From CAYVFC01 sp964450715 (lineage in GTDB: Bacteria; Myxococcota_A; Polyangia; Polyangiales; JAFGIB01): a DNA stretch of 64,000 nt. Where the stretch lies: assembly GCA_964450715.1 (NCBI GenBank), contig CAYVFC010000015.1, positions 23,656 to 87,655 of the forward strand, read 5' to 3'. The position numbers and the translations under genes were made by a program. Positions 18,041-26,472 of the stretch are shown in pieces. Numbering within the stretch: the first letter of the stretch is position 1; every line of letters begins with the position of its first letter. The notes below the pieces were generated by a model. It saw nothing but the letters and a program-made list of their open reading frames with translations, had not been told where the DNA came from and made no database searches.

Positions 18041-19432
18041 ATGGCCCAGCAGGAGCGCTTCACCGTGCTGGTGGTGGACGACGACAGGGCGGTCGGCAAG
18101 GTGCTGGCCGCGCTGCTCGGACAGGCGGGTTACCGGGCCGAGCACGACGACTCGGCCGAGGCGGCCCTGGCGCGCATGTGCTCCGCGGCGGTGGACCTGG
18201 TGCTGACCGATCTGCGCATGCCCGGCATGGACGGTATGGAGCTGCTCCGCAAGCTGTCGCAGCAGTGGCCCGACGTGCCGGTGGTCATGCTCACCGCCCA
18301 CGGCACCGTCCCGCTGGCGGTCGAGGCCATGAAGGCCGGGGCGGCCGATTTCCTGCTCAAGCCCTTTGATCGGGACGAGGTGCTGTATACGGTAGACAAA
18401 GCCCTGCGGGCCACCGAGCTGCTCCGGCAGCAGCCGCCGCAGGCGACCGGCCTGCCCTCGGGTTTCATCGGCGCTTCCGAGGCCATGCAGCAGGCCGCCG
18501 ATCTACTCGGGCGAGCGGCCCGCAGCCAGGCCACGGTGCTGGTCCGCGGCGAGAGCGGTACGGGCAAGGAGCTGGCCGCACGCGCCATCCACGAACAGAG
18601 CCCGCGCGCCGAGGGGCCTTTCGTGGCGGTGCACTGCGCGGCGCTGCCGGAGAACCTGCTGGAGAGCGAGCTGTTCGGCTACGAGAAGGGGGCCTTCACC
18701 GGGGCGGTGGCCGCCAAGCCCGGGCGGGTAGAGCTGGCCGACGGGGGCACGCTGTTCCTGGACGAAATAGGCGACCTCTCCCAAGCGACCCAGGTGAAGC
18801 TTTTACGGCTGCTGCAGGATAGGGACTACCAGCGCCTGGGCGCCACCCGAGCCCGCAAGGCTGACGTCCGTTTCGTGTCGGCCACCCACCGCGACCTGGA
18901 GAACATGGTGGCCGCGGGCGAGTTCCGGGAGGATCTCTTCTACCGGTTGAACGTGTTGCAGGTGGTGATGCCGCCGCTCAGGGAGCGCCCGGGCGACATC
19001 GCGGCGCTGGCCGACCACTTTTGCGCCACGCTGGCCGAGCAGAACGGGCGCCCCGGGATGCACCTGGCGCGCGAGGCCGTAGCCTCGCTCGAGCACCAGA
19101 GCTGGCCGGGCAACGTCCGGCAGCTACAGAACTTCATCGAGCGGCTGGTGGTTCTCTCGGACGCGTCGGAGATCTCGCCGGCGGACGTGGAACGCGAGCT
19201 CGCCCGCTACCCCGGCCCCACCGCGTCCACCCCTGCCCCGACCGACGCCTCATCCGACGCCCCGTCCGACGAGCAGGGCGCGCCCGATCTGAGGAAGAAG
19301 CGGCACGAGGCCGAGCGGGAGGCGGTCCTACAGGCGCTGGAGCGCGCCAACCAGAATCGAACCGTGGCCGCGCGTATCCTGGGGGTGAGCCGCCGCACGC
19401 TATATAACAAGCTCGACGAGCTGGGGATCTGA
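18041..19432 (+). CDS. Sigma54-dependent response regulator (NtrC family)
   Basis: The ATG at 18041 gives 463 residues. The receiver domain (about 5-120) has DDD and the phosphoacceptor Asp57 in LTDLRMPGMDG. The AAA+ domain (about 140-375) shows Walker A GESGTGKE, the sigma54-contacting GAFTGA loop and FLDEIGDLS. A Fis-type helix-turn-helix ends the protein (TVAARILGVSRRTLYNKLDEL). It is the partner of the kinase just upstream. Its targets are unknown; the adjacent surface-protein operon is a candidate. Confidence 0.95.
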   Translation: MAQQERFTVLVVDDDRAVGKVLAALLGQAGYRAEHDDSAEAALARMCSAAVDLVLTDLRMPGMDGMELLRKLSQQWPDVPVVMLTAHGTVPLAVEAMKAGAADFLLKPFDRDEVLYTVDKALRATELLRQQPPQATGLPSGFIGASEAMQQAADLLGRAARSQATVLVRGESGTGKELAARAIHEQSPRAEGPFVAVHCAALPENLLESELFGYEKGAFTGAVAAKPGRVELADGGTLFLDEIGDLSQATQVKLLRLLQDRDYQRLGATRARKADVRFVSATHRDLENMVAAGEFREDLFYRLNVLQVVMPPLRERPGDIAALADHFCATLAEQNGRPGMHLAREAVASLEHQSWPGNVRQLQNFIERLVVLSDASEISPADVERELARYPGPTASTPAPTDASSDAPSDEQGAPDLRKKRHEAEREAVLQALERANQNRTVAARILGVSRRTLYNKLDELGI

Positions 19433-19483
19433 CCCCCTCCCCGCGGGATGGTGCAGCCTCCCGATTTCCGATAGGATCTTCGC

Positions 19484-19843
19484 ATGGCAAACGGAAGAAA
19501 CCCGGAGCACATCCGTAACATCGCGCTCGACATCATCTTCGCGCTGCTCACCTGCGGCCTGTACAACCTCTGGGTACAGGCCCGGCAGATGGAAGCGGTC
19601 AACGAGATGATACGCCAGGACAAGTACAGCTTCCTGTCCTGGTTCCTCTTCACCATCATCACCTGCGGTCTCTACCACATCTATCACGAGTACCGCATGA
19701 GCAACGACATCGCATCGGTTACGGGGGGTTCGGACAACGACGCCTTGATCTCGATCGTCCTCTGTATCTTCGGCCTGGCGCTGGTGGTCGATGCCATCCA
19801 GCAGTCCCACATCAACCGCTATTACGGCGACAGTGCCCTCTGA
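19484..19843 (+). CDS. Small membrane protein, DUF4234-like
   Basis: The 119-residue protein has three hydrophobic segments and two similar halves, IIFALLTCGLYNLWV and LFTIITCGLYHIYH, each with TCGLY. This matches the DUF4234 pattern of short membrane proteins of unknown function. The next gene starts inside its last codons, so they are likely translated together. Confidence 0.65.
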   Translation: MANGRNPEHIRNIALDIIFALLTCGLYNLWVQARQMEAVNEMIRQDKYSFLSWFLFTIITCGLYHIYHEYRMSNDIASVTGGSDNDALISIVLCIFGLALVVDAIQQSHINRYYGDSAL

Positions 19844-20264
19844 CCCACATCGAGCCCGCGCGCGCGCTCGCGCTCGAGCTGCCCCCCTTGCCCTGTGGCT
19901 GCTCTCGCTCGCGGCGGCGAACGCCGCGCTGTGGACTGCCGGCTCGGTCGACGCCCTGTCCCGTTTTATCCCCTTGGGCTGCCCCTTACGGATGCTCACC
20001 GGCATCCGCTGCCCGACCTGCGGCCTGGGCCACTCGCTTCTCGACGCCTGGACCGGCAGCTGGGCCAGCTCGCTCGCCCATCACCCGCTGGGAATCCCCG
20101 CCCTGCTGCTGACCGGAGCGACCGCGCTGCTCTACCTGTTCCGTCCCGGAACCATCCACGCCATCTTCAAGAGCATCTCCCGCCGCTTCGACGCCCACCC
20201 CCACCTAACCATCGGCGCCATTGCCGCCTACGTCCTGCTGGGCGTCGCCTGGCACGTTTACTAG
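19833..20264 (+). CDS. DUF2752 membrane protein
   Basis: The GTG at 19833 is chosen, giving about 143 residues; the frame is open from 19791 and the ribosome site is weak, so the start is uncertain. It carries GIRCPTCGLGHSLLDAWTG, the DUF2752 signature with a CPxCG motif, between hydrophobic helices. Function is unknown. It overlaps the preceding gene by 11 bp. Confidence 0.65.
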   Translation: MPSDPHRARARARARAAPLALWLLSLAAANAALWTAGSVDALSRFIPLGCPLRMLTGIRCPTCGLGHSLLDAWTGSWASSLAHHPLGIPALLLTGATALLYLFRPGTIHAIFKSISRRFDAHPHLTIGAIAAYVLLGVAWHVY

Positions 20265-20293
20265 AAAGCGGAAAGCGGGAAAGCGGGGAAAGC

Positions 20294-21423
20294 GGGACGT
20301 ACCCAACTTAACCAACTTACTTACCACCCCCTTTCGCCCTACCAGTCAATTCCTCTTCGCTCAGTTTCATATCTCTGAGGACGACTTGCCCTCGTCCTGC
20401 CGCCTTGAGAACGCCTTGACCGGACACACCGATCGCCCGGCCTACCTCTGCTGCCGACATTCCGAAACGGGTCATCGACAAGTAACTCAGTGCTTGCCGC
20501 GCTCGACTCACCGCTCGCCGCTTGCCGCCTCTGTAAAACTCCTCCATTGACACGCCGAACCTATCGCAGACCGTTTCAGTCAACTGGTGAAACCTCTCCC
20601 CGCGCTGCTTCGCGTTCTTGAACCTCGACGACCTACCTTTCTCCTGTTCCCCCCCGATCCTTTTGACTACCTGCATAGCGAACCGTCCCTCTCCTACGAT
20701 CCGCCCGTCCAACTCAACCTCTGTCTTCTTCGCCCGCCGCCTTCGCTCGGCCGCCATCCTTCTGCCCCCGTTAGCGCTATTCCGCTCGAAGATCGACACA
20801 TCCTCCCCGGCTTCCATCGTTTTCATAAAGGCCGTTAGCCCCCGCCTCGCCGGGCCGACGCGATTCCCGAACCGCGACAGGACTTCGTCTACGTCCTGCC
20901 AATCCGCCCTGTGATACCCCATCAGCACCGAATGCCCCGTCCAGCGATATCGCGCAAGCTCCGCAACGCTCCTCACCGTACCGCCGCGCACTGGATTCAG
21001 ATGGATATACCGCGTCAACGATAGAAAGTACTGCTCGTCGTCCACTACCGTCGACTTGTAGCGGTTCTCAAAAAGATGTCCGCTCCTTACGTTTCGCCGG
21101 TTGAATCCCATCGCGTAACCGGTGAGCACTCGCTTCATGACCGTACCGAGCGGCTTCTCCCCCGAGCGCATCTCGAGGTGAAAATGATTGTCCATCAGGC
21201 ACCAGGCATAGATCAAAACCCCGTCTTGCAGGCAAGCTTTCTCGAGCCTTGAAAGAAAATCGAGCCGATCCGTGTCCGAAAGAAATATCTTCCTTCGATC
21301 GATTCCCCGCGCCCATACATGGTGAAGTAACCCCGGCGCGTCCAGTCTCGGCCCTCTCGGCATGGCCCGCGAAGCTACACACCGCCGTCTCAACCGTCAA
21401 GTTGTTTTAGTTGGGTACGTCCC
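20294..21423 (-). mobile_element. RAYT element bounded by inverted ends
   Basis: GGGACGTACCCAACT at 20294-20308 is repeated inverted and perfectly at 21409-21423, enclosing one REP-associated tyrosine transposase gene. The left end is preceded by an AAAGCGGG simple repeat (20265-20293). The right end runs into CCCCATATCC-type simple repeats. The same right-end sequence recurs at 21607-21632 and 22489-22515. Confidence 0.8.
20317..21363 (-). CDS. REP-associated tyrosine transposase (RAYT, Y1/HUH type)
   Basis: The start is taken at the ATG at 21363 (MPRGPRLDAPGLLHHV), giving 348 residues. The HUH motif is DNHFHLEM and the catalytic Tyr is probably in TRYIHLNPVRGG. The C-terminal half has a DnaA-like helix-turn-helix (SAAEVGRAIGVSGQGVLKAAGRG), a common extension in this subfamily. 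RAYTs cut and mobilise REP-type hairpins as single strands. The gene looks intact. Two copies of its 5' end lie just upstream. Confidence 0.9.
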   Translation of the reverse strand: MPRGPRLDAPGLLHHVWARGIDRRKIFLSDTDRLDFLSRLEKACLQDGVLIYAWCLMDNHFHLEMRSGEKPLGTVMKRVLTGYAMGFNRRNVRSGHLFENRYKSTVVDDEQYFLSLTRYIHLNPVRGGTVRSVAELARYRWTGHSVLMGYHRADWQDVDEVLSRFGNRVGPARRGLTAFMKTMEAGEDVSIFERNSANGGRRMAAERRRRAKKTEVELDGRIVGEGRFAMQVVKRIGGEQEKGRSSRFKNAKQRGERFHQLTETVCDRFGVSMEEFYRGGKRRAVSRARQALSYLSMTRFGMSAAEVGRAIGVSGQGVLKAAGRGQVVLRDMKLSEEELTGRAKGGGK

Positions 21424-21429
21424 CATATC

Positions 21430-21632
21430 CCCCGCGCCCATACATGGTGAAGTAACCCCGGCGCGTCCAGTCTCGGCCCTCTCGNNNNNNNNNNNNNNNN
21501 NNNNNNNNNNNNNNNNNNNNNNNNNNNNNNNNNNNNNNNNNNNNNNNNNNNNNNNNNNNNNNNNNNNNNNNNNNNNNNNNNNNNCACACCGCCGTCTCAA
21601 CCGTCAAGTTGTTTTAGTTGGGTACGTCCCCA
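21430..21632 (-). pseudogene. RAYT 5'-end fragment with scaffold gap
   Basis: The sequence before the gap (to 21484) and after it (from 21585) matches the 5' end of the intact RAYT gene and its right terminus, including the ATG-proximal codons. It is cut off at the CCCGCGCCC stretch, leaving about the first 20 codons. In the other two copies only 18 nt separate the two flanks. Confidence 0.8.
21485..21584. other. Assembly gap (100 N)
   Basis: Exactly 100 N mark a scaffold join inside the second RAYT 5'-end copy. Any translation through it is meaningless. Confidence 0.99.
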
Positions 21633-21729
21633 TATCCCCATATCCCCCTTGCCCGAATATCCGGGGCCGAAGTCGGTTTGCCCGAATCGATCGACAGGCG
21701 GTATCCTATTCGTAGGCGGGAGGGTCTCC

Positions 21730-22221
21730 ATGAGAGCGGCATTCGGCGAGGCAATAGCGGTGGTGGTATTGGCCGCGGGCTTATCTGGCTGTTTCCTGTC
21801 GCACGAGCGGACCGACGATTCGGACGGTAGCTCGCCGGACGGGGTCGATATCGGTGGCTCGCAGACGGAAGCGAGCGAAGGTGGCGCGGGTTCGACCGGT
21901 GGAACGAGTCCTTTTTGGGGCACGAGCGGAGCTGACGGTGCGCGGACAGACCGTCCCGCTAACCCGACCGCTCCCGAGGGCAACCCCGGTTGCGGCAGTA
22001 AGTACGATCCCGACTTGATCTGCGAGGAAGACGCTACGGTTTGCACCTTCTTCGTCTATCTCGGCGGATCGACCTGTCTAGACTACTGCGAAGCGCGCGG
22101 GGGCGAGTGCCTGGCCGCTTGGTCTGACTCGAGCCACGGGTGTGAGGTCGAAGAACCCAGGGACTGCGACAATCCGGTCAGCGACCAAATCTGCACCTGT
22201 ACGCTGACAGAAGCCGATTAA
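21730..22221 (+). CDS. Small Cys-rich lipoprotein
   Basis: The ATG at 21730 follows GGGAGG and gives 163 residues. The signal segment ends in LSGCF, a standard lipobox. A Ser/Gly/Asp-rich linker (about 25-85) leads to a C-terminal region with about ten cysteines (CGSKYDPDLICEEDATVC, CEARGGECLAAW), which suggests a small disulfide-bonded extracytoplasmic domain. No family was recognised. It sits between two RAYT fragments and may have travelled with them. Confidence 0.75.
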   Translation: MRAAFGEAIAVVVLAAGLSGCFLSHERTDDSDGSSPDGVDIGGSQTEASEGGAGSTGGTSPFWGTSGADGARTDRPANPTAPEGNPGCGSKYDPDLICEEDATVCTFFVYLGGSTCLDYCEARGGECLAAWSDSSHGCEVEEPRDCDNPVSDQICTCTLTEAD

Positions 22222-22307
22222 GACTAGCTCGCCTACGTTCCATCCCGCCCGCGCCACGAGAAGCATGCTTCCTGCCGTTTTCCGGCCGGCGCCGATGGGG
22301 TCGTAGA

Positions 22308-22515
22308 AACCCCGTCTTGCAGGCAAGCTTTCTCGAGCCTTGAAAGAAAATCGAGCCGATCCGTGTCCGAAAAAAATATCTTCCTTCGATCGATTCCCCG
22401 CGCCCATACATGGTGAAGTAGCCCCGGCGCGTCCAGTCTCGGCCCTCTCGGCATGGCCCGCGAAGCTACACATCGCCGTCTCAACCGTCAAGTTGTTTTA
22501 GTTGGGTACGTCCCC
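22308..22515 (-). pseudogene. Third RAYT 5'-end fragment
   Basis: From the ATG at 22454 the sequence encodes the first 45 or so residues of RAYT with few changes (IFFSDTDRLDFLSRL against IFLSDTDRLDFLSRL), then homology stops at CCCCGTCTTGCAGG near 22308. The element right terminus follows to 22515, with CCCCACATCC simple repeats beyond (22516-22560). Confidence 0.85.
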
Positions 22516-22560
22516 ACATCCCCGTCCCCACATCCCACATCCCCCACATCCCTATCCCCG

Positions 22561-23277
22561 CTACCGGATATCGGCCACCAGATTGCCCTCGGTGTCCCTG
22601 ACCTCGATGAAGAGCGGAAGCTCGTCTTTCAGGTCCCTCACGAACTCCACGTCTTCCAGCGATCCGCGAAGGCCATAGACCGGTGCCAGGCCCGTCATCA
22701 TGTAACAGCCATCGCAGTACTCGATCACGGCGCGCTCGATCTCGACCTTCCAGCCGAGCTGTCCCTTGACGCCGGGGATGATCTCCGGATCGACCGACTC
22801 GTCATGGTCGTACTCGAAGCTCATCCCCGCTGCTCTCGAACCAGCATCACGCCCTTCTATTACGCAATGTCCGAGCAGGCTGACGAAAGGGCCGTCTTCT
22901 GCCCTTCTACCATCAGAATAGAAAGAAAACAGATCACTACCGATATCCAGAAAGAGACGTAGCCTCACCCGATAGCCCTCGCAAGGACGAGTCTCCAGGT
23001 AGCAGAGGTCTACCAGATCGTTCAGCAACGGCCGGGTGCTACGACACTCGAAGCCTTGCCCGGCGTCCGCGTCGGAGGTTCCGCCGTCTTCGTCACTCGC
23101 CGGCCCTTCTCCCGAATCTGGCGCGGCCACCGCATCACGACGTCCGCCGTCCGCGATGGAGGCGTCCTTACCGCCGTTTCCGGCATACGTCCGCCAGCCA
23201 TCGGATCCGGTACAGCCGTTGACGGCGACGGTGCTCAGCAACACCAGTACCACCCGAACGGGTACGATTGCCCTCAT
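22561..23277 (-). CDS. Lipoprotein of unknown function
   Basis: The 238-residue protein has a signal peptide ending VNGC (lipobox Cys near 22). A linker rich in Gly/Asp/Ala follows (about 35-75), then a compact domain with several cysteines (CRSTRPLLNDLVDLCYLETRPC, YCDGCYMM). No known family was recognised. Its ATG overlaps the stop of the protease gene upstream (ATGA), so protease and lipoprotein are probably coexpressed, and it may be a partner or inhibitor of the protease (inference). Confidence 0.7.
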   Translation of the reverse strand: MRAIVPVRVVLVLLSTVAVNGCTGSDGWRTYAGNGGKDASIADGGRRDAVAAPDSGEGPASDEDGGTSDADAGQGFECRSTRPLLNDLVDLCYLETRPCEGYRVRLRLFLDIGSDLFSFYSDGRRAEDGPFVSLLGHCVIEGRDAGSRAAGMSFEYDHDESVDPEIIPGVKGQLGWKVEIERAVIEYCDGCYMMTGLAPVYGLRGSLEDVEFVRDLKDELPLFIEVRDTEGNLVADIR

Positions 23278-25403
23278 GGTATGCTCAGTGCTCCGGCATT
23301 CGGCGCGAACCGCAATGACCCGGAGCTCTTCAGATGGAGGCGGCCCCGGATATCCACGTCGCCCCAGTAGCTGGAGACCTCCATGGTTTTATCGTTGTAG
23401 TATGGCGCCGTATAGCTGCCTGCCTTGATCCAAAGGCGGCCGCCCTTAGGATTGAATGTAGGATAGTCTTCCGGGATGGCTAGTGCACCCTCATTGATGG
23501 TGTTGTACGGCGTTTTCAGGCTTCCGTTCTCAACTCCGACGTAGGAGCCATCGACGTAGATGTAATTCGTCGGCGTCTGGTAGAAGTTTCCGTGAATGAG
23601 AATGTTATCTATCCAAGGCATCGTATACACGGAAAACCAGAAATTCGTGTTTTTATCGTTCGCCCAGCCGGCGTTCACGTGAACGAACCTGTCAGTTCCC
23701 AAAGGATCCACCGTACGGTAGCCGTCCAGAACCACGGCGTGCCCTACACCACCGTTCGGACCGATGTTTCCTACGCCAGCGGCCACTAGCAGCCCTCCCA
23801 CGATGCTGTCGCGTACGTGCGGAAGGATCAGGTTCGAGTTGACAGGGCGGTTGCAGAAATACCCGGCGCCGGTGCCCGAGGACAGGGCTGCCCACTCACC
23901 GGTGAAGTGATAAGCGCCGTAGTCGAAGCTCGGATCCGCGTCAGCCGGCTGGCTGACCATCCAGTTGCTGTAGAAACTGCCGGACCCGCCGTAATTGCCC
24001 TGCCAGAACAGGTCGTTGTTGTCGATCCAGCGCCACTCGCCTTCGACGACGCTGTCGGTCGCCCCGATCCAGGTGAAGTCCGAAGGACCGATCTCGAACG
24101 TTCTGTCGGGTCCCAGAAAAGTAACGAAGTCGTTCTCCACGGCGAGGTCGATGCGGAGAAGCTCCATGCCGGCGGACTGGCAACGATTGCGGGCATCGGT
24201 CCAGGTTCTCGGAGTCGGGCAATAGAAGTAATCGTACCCCCAGGAACCGGCGTGCTGGCAGTTGGCCTCGGGAGCCCCGGCCGCCGAATACGCGAAGATG
24301 TTCTCGGTGTCCTTGTATTGCAGAACGTTGTGCATTTCGTTGACGTCCCAGTTTCCCCCGCTGTTGCCGATCTCCCAGTTCGTATGTATGACGATTGCGG
24401 CATGGTACATGAGCTCGGCGATATCGGCATTCGGCCCGAAGTCGGGGCCCAACGGATCGTTGATATTCGAGGTGGGCATGTTGGACCAGTCATAGGACGT
24501 GGCTCCGAAGTCTACGGTGCCGCCGCCGTGCACATCTCCCCCGATATCGTTGTGGGTAATAGAACCGAGGCCCTCTGCCGGCCACTCGTGGTAGCGCAGT
24601 AGAATGGCGAGAGCTACGCCCGGACAGCCGACCGGTACGTTGCCGCGCCAGCCGGATGGAGGGCTGCCGTCGCCCGCCCACCAGATGTGGTCCGAGACCG
24701 AATCGGCGTAATAACCGTCACCGCGCCATTCAGCGGTATCGAAGAGTACCGCCGCTACACTCGGATCCGGCGTTCCCTCGCGGAGCAGCGCATCGCCGCC
24801 AGGACCCGTGTCGGCCGGTTCGACATACGCCTTCTCTTCCGGAAGCAGGTTCTGCTGGTTCGACACGAGCGATCTCAGGTTCGACCAGCCTTCATGGGGG
24901 GAATCGAGGGAGAGACGCGAGCGATCCTGCCAGAGATAGCTCCCGGCCGCACTGGCGTAACGGTTCAGGAAGATCCGCATGACGTTGTGCCCCGGCTCCG
25001 GCGAGGTCTCCTCGAAGCTGAACGCCGAGTCGATATCAAAGGCGAGAAGAGGCGTGAATCGATCGTCACCGGCGATCACGACGTTACCCCTGGGCTCGAA
25101 CTCTACTACATAGGCTAGCACGCGGCGGTTTTCCGGCACGCGGTCCACTAGGGCGTTACGACCTACCAGGTAGCGGACTTGGCTCAGGCGGGTGTCGTAG
25201 AGCAATCGGTCCTTGTTTTCTCGGTCGCGCTTCCAGCCCTTCTCGTAGTAGTGGTTGACCTCGGCGGCGTGCCAGAAGCGGGCGATTTCCAGCGCTTCGG
25301 TTTCGGATACGGGCGCGGCGTGGGCTCTGCCGGAGTGAAACATGAAGGCAAAGAGCAACAAGGGGGGCAAGGCTGCCTTTAGCGGCGGGCGAGCGGTAGG
25401 CAT
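23274..25403 (-). CDS. C10 (streptopain-like) protease with apparent internal C-type lectin domain
   Basis: The 709-residue protein has a signal peptide (1-29). A propeptide-like region follows with SETEALEIARFWHAAEVN and VVIAGDDRFTPLLAF, as in Spi/C10 zymogens. The nucleophile is likely Cys259 in VPVGCPGVALAIL. The His is near 554 in GVGHAVVLDGY, followed by FVHVNAGWA. Between them, at about 383-518, lies a region with C-type lectin features: TWTDARNRCQSAGMELLRI, WIGATDS, GEWRWIDNND, SNWMVSQPADA and a final FCN. The catalytic pair therefore flanks a probable glycan-binding insertion. The C-terminus (about 600-709) is beta-rich. It is probably secreted. Confidence 0.75.
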   Translation of the reverse strand: MPTARPPLKAALPPLLLFAFMFHSGRAHAAPVSETEALEIARFWHAAEVNHYYEKGWKRDRENKDRLLYDTRLSQVRYLVGRNALVDRVPENRRVLAYVVEFEPRGNVVIAGDDRFTPLLAFDIDSAFSFEETSPEPGHNVMRIFLNRYASAAGSYLWQDRSRLSLDSPHEGWSNLRSLVSNQQNLLPEEKAYVEPADTGPGGDALLREGTPDPSVAAVLFDTAEWRGDGYYADSVSDHIWWAGDGSPPSGWRGNVPVGCPGVALAILLRYHEWPAEGLGSITHNDIGGDVHGGGTVDFGATSYDWSNMPTSNINDPLGPDFGPNADIAELMYHAAIVIHTNWEIGNSGGNWDVNEMHNVLQYKDTENIFAYSAAGAPEANCQHAGSWGYDYFYCPTPRTWTDARNRCQSAGMELLRIDLAVENDFVTFLGPDRTFEIGPSDFTWIGATDSVVEGEWRWIDNNDLFWQGNYGGSGSFYSNWMVSQPADADPSFDYGAYHFTGEWAALSSGTGAGYFCNRPVNSNLILPHVRDSIVGGLLVAAGVGNIGPNGGVGHAVVLDGYRTVDPLGTDRFVHVNAGWANDKNTNFWFSVYTMPWIDNILIHGNFYQTPTNYIYVDGSYVGVENGSLKTPYNTINEGALAIPEDYPTFNPKGGRLWIKAGSYTAPYYNDKTMEVSSYWGDVDIRGRLHLKSSGSLRFAPNAGALSIP

Positions 25404-25419
25404 CTCGGTCTTCCCGCTC

Positions 25420-26472
25420 TCACAAACCGGATGAGTGGCTGCACTCGGACACGCGGGCGCGCAGCTGTTCGATCTGCTTGCCCTGCTCGATGAGGTGCAG
25501 GGTCAGTTCCTCGACCTTTTGCAGCAGCAGCGCCTGCGAGTCCGCTACCGGTAGGCCGTGCTCGCGAACCTCGGCGGCCGAGGGGATACCGGGAAGCCGC
25601 CCGTTTTCCGCAATGTACCGCTCGATTTCCGGCAAGCTCATGAGATCGTAGCCCTCGTCGAAAACGTAGTCGGGCCAGCCGGTTTCCAGAATGAGCTCGT
25701 AGGCTCGGATGGTTCCCGCCACGTCGAGCTTGTTGGCCGGGCTCATGGTTCCGATGCCCACGTTTCCGCCGTTCGGGTTGATCAAGGTGTTCTTCTGGGA
25801 ATAGCGACTGATGGAAAGGACCGAGCTGGAATCGATGTCGCTCCCGTCGATCATCAGCGTATGGGAGCCGTCGATGACGAACAGCGAGGCGCGGCTTCCG
25901 TTGCTCGCCCGCCCGCGAATCTTCACACCTTCTTGGGTGTTGTGCTGTAAATGCAGGTACAGGTCGGTATCGATCTCGTTGTCGTCGATATACATGCCGT
26001 TACCGTTCGCGCTGACCACAAGAGGCGCGACCGTGGTTCCGTTGCTGTCCGGTCCGGAGACCAAGGCAGTGTTCTTCGCCATTATTGGCGCGTAGGAACC
26101 GCCTATGTAAGCGGTTACATAACCGCATCCAGGGGGGTACTCCCTCCAGTAGTCACAGTCGTTGCAGTCCTCGGACAAAAGCGCGTCGCCTTCTTCGACC
26201 TTTTCCGAATCTAATGCACCGAAGAGAAGACCCGCCGGATCCTCAACAGAACTATCCGCCACCGGAAGCGGTGCGGCCCCACCGGCGATCGATTCCCCCT
26301 CTGCTATTGAATCCCCCGCGTCCGCCGGGGGCTCACTCTCCTCCCCCGAGAAGAGTGCTTGCCGAGCCAGGCCTAGGTGCGGGGGGGGGGGGGCAGAAGC
26401 GCCCTGGCTGGCGCTGTCGCAAGCATGGGTTAGAAGCACGATGGATACAATTCCTAGAGCTGATATCTTCAT
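25420..26472 (-). CDS. Lipoprotein with tail-fibre-like C-terminus and phase-variable-type tract
   Basis: The 350-residue protein starts at an ATG with GGAGGTTGAG immediately upstream. The signal ends LLTHAC. A low-complexity region follows, then beta repeats (VVSANGNGMYIDDNEI). The C-terminal part with NVGIGTMSPANKLDVAGTI, GWPDYVFDEGYDL and ENGRLPGIPSAAEV is the familiar tail-fibre/S74-neighbour module, ending in a predicted coiled coil (about 310-345). A run of 13 C occurs at codons 27-31, so single-base slippage would switch the product off. It is cotranscribed with the protease gene 16 bp downstream. Confidence 0.7.
   Translation of the reverse strand: MKISALGIVSIVLLTHACDSASQGASAPPPPHLGLARQALFSGEESEPPADAGDSIAEGESIAGGAAPLPVADSSVEDPAGLLFGALDSEKVEEGDALLSEDCNDCDYWREYPPGCGYVTAYIGGSYAPIMAKNTALVSGPDSNGTTVAPLVVSANGNGMYIDDNEIDTDLYLHLQHNTQEGVKIRGRASNGSRASLFVIDGSHTLMIDGSDIDSSSVLSISRYSQKNTLINPNGGNVGIGTMSPANKLDVAGTIRAYELILETGWPDYVFDEGYDLMSLPEIERYIAENGRLPGIPSAAEVREHGLPVADSQALLLQKVEELTLHLIEQGKQIEQLRARVSECSHSSGL
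26381..26393. repeat. Homopolymer tract, 13 G (13 C in the coding strand)
   Basis: The tract lies early in the lipoprotein gene at 25420-26472 and encodes consecutive prolines. It is the longest single-base run I noticed in the window. Confidence 0.95.

Noticed and set aside
21362..21715. Open frames reading through the N run
   Set aside because: The residues are X from an assembly gap and carry no meaning.
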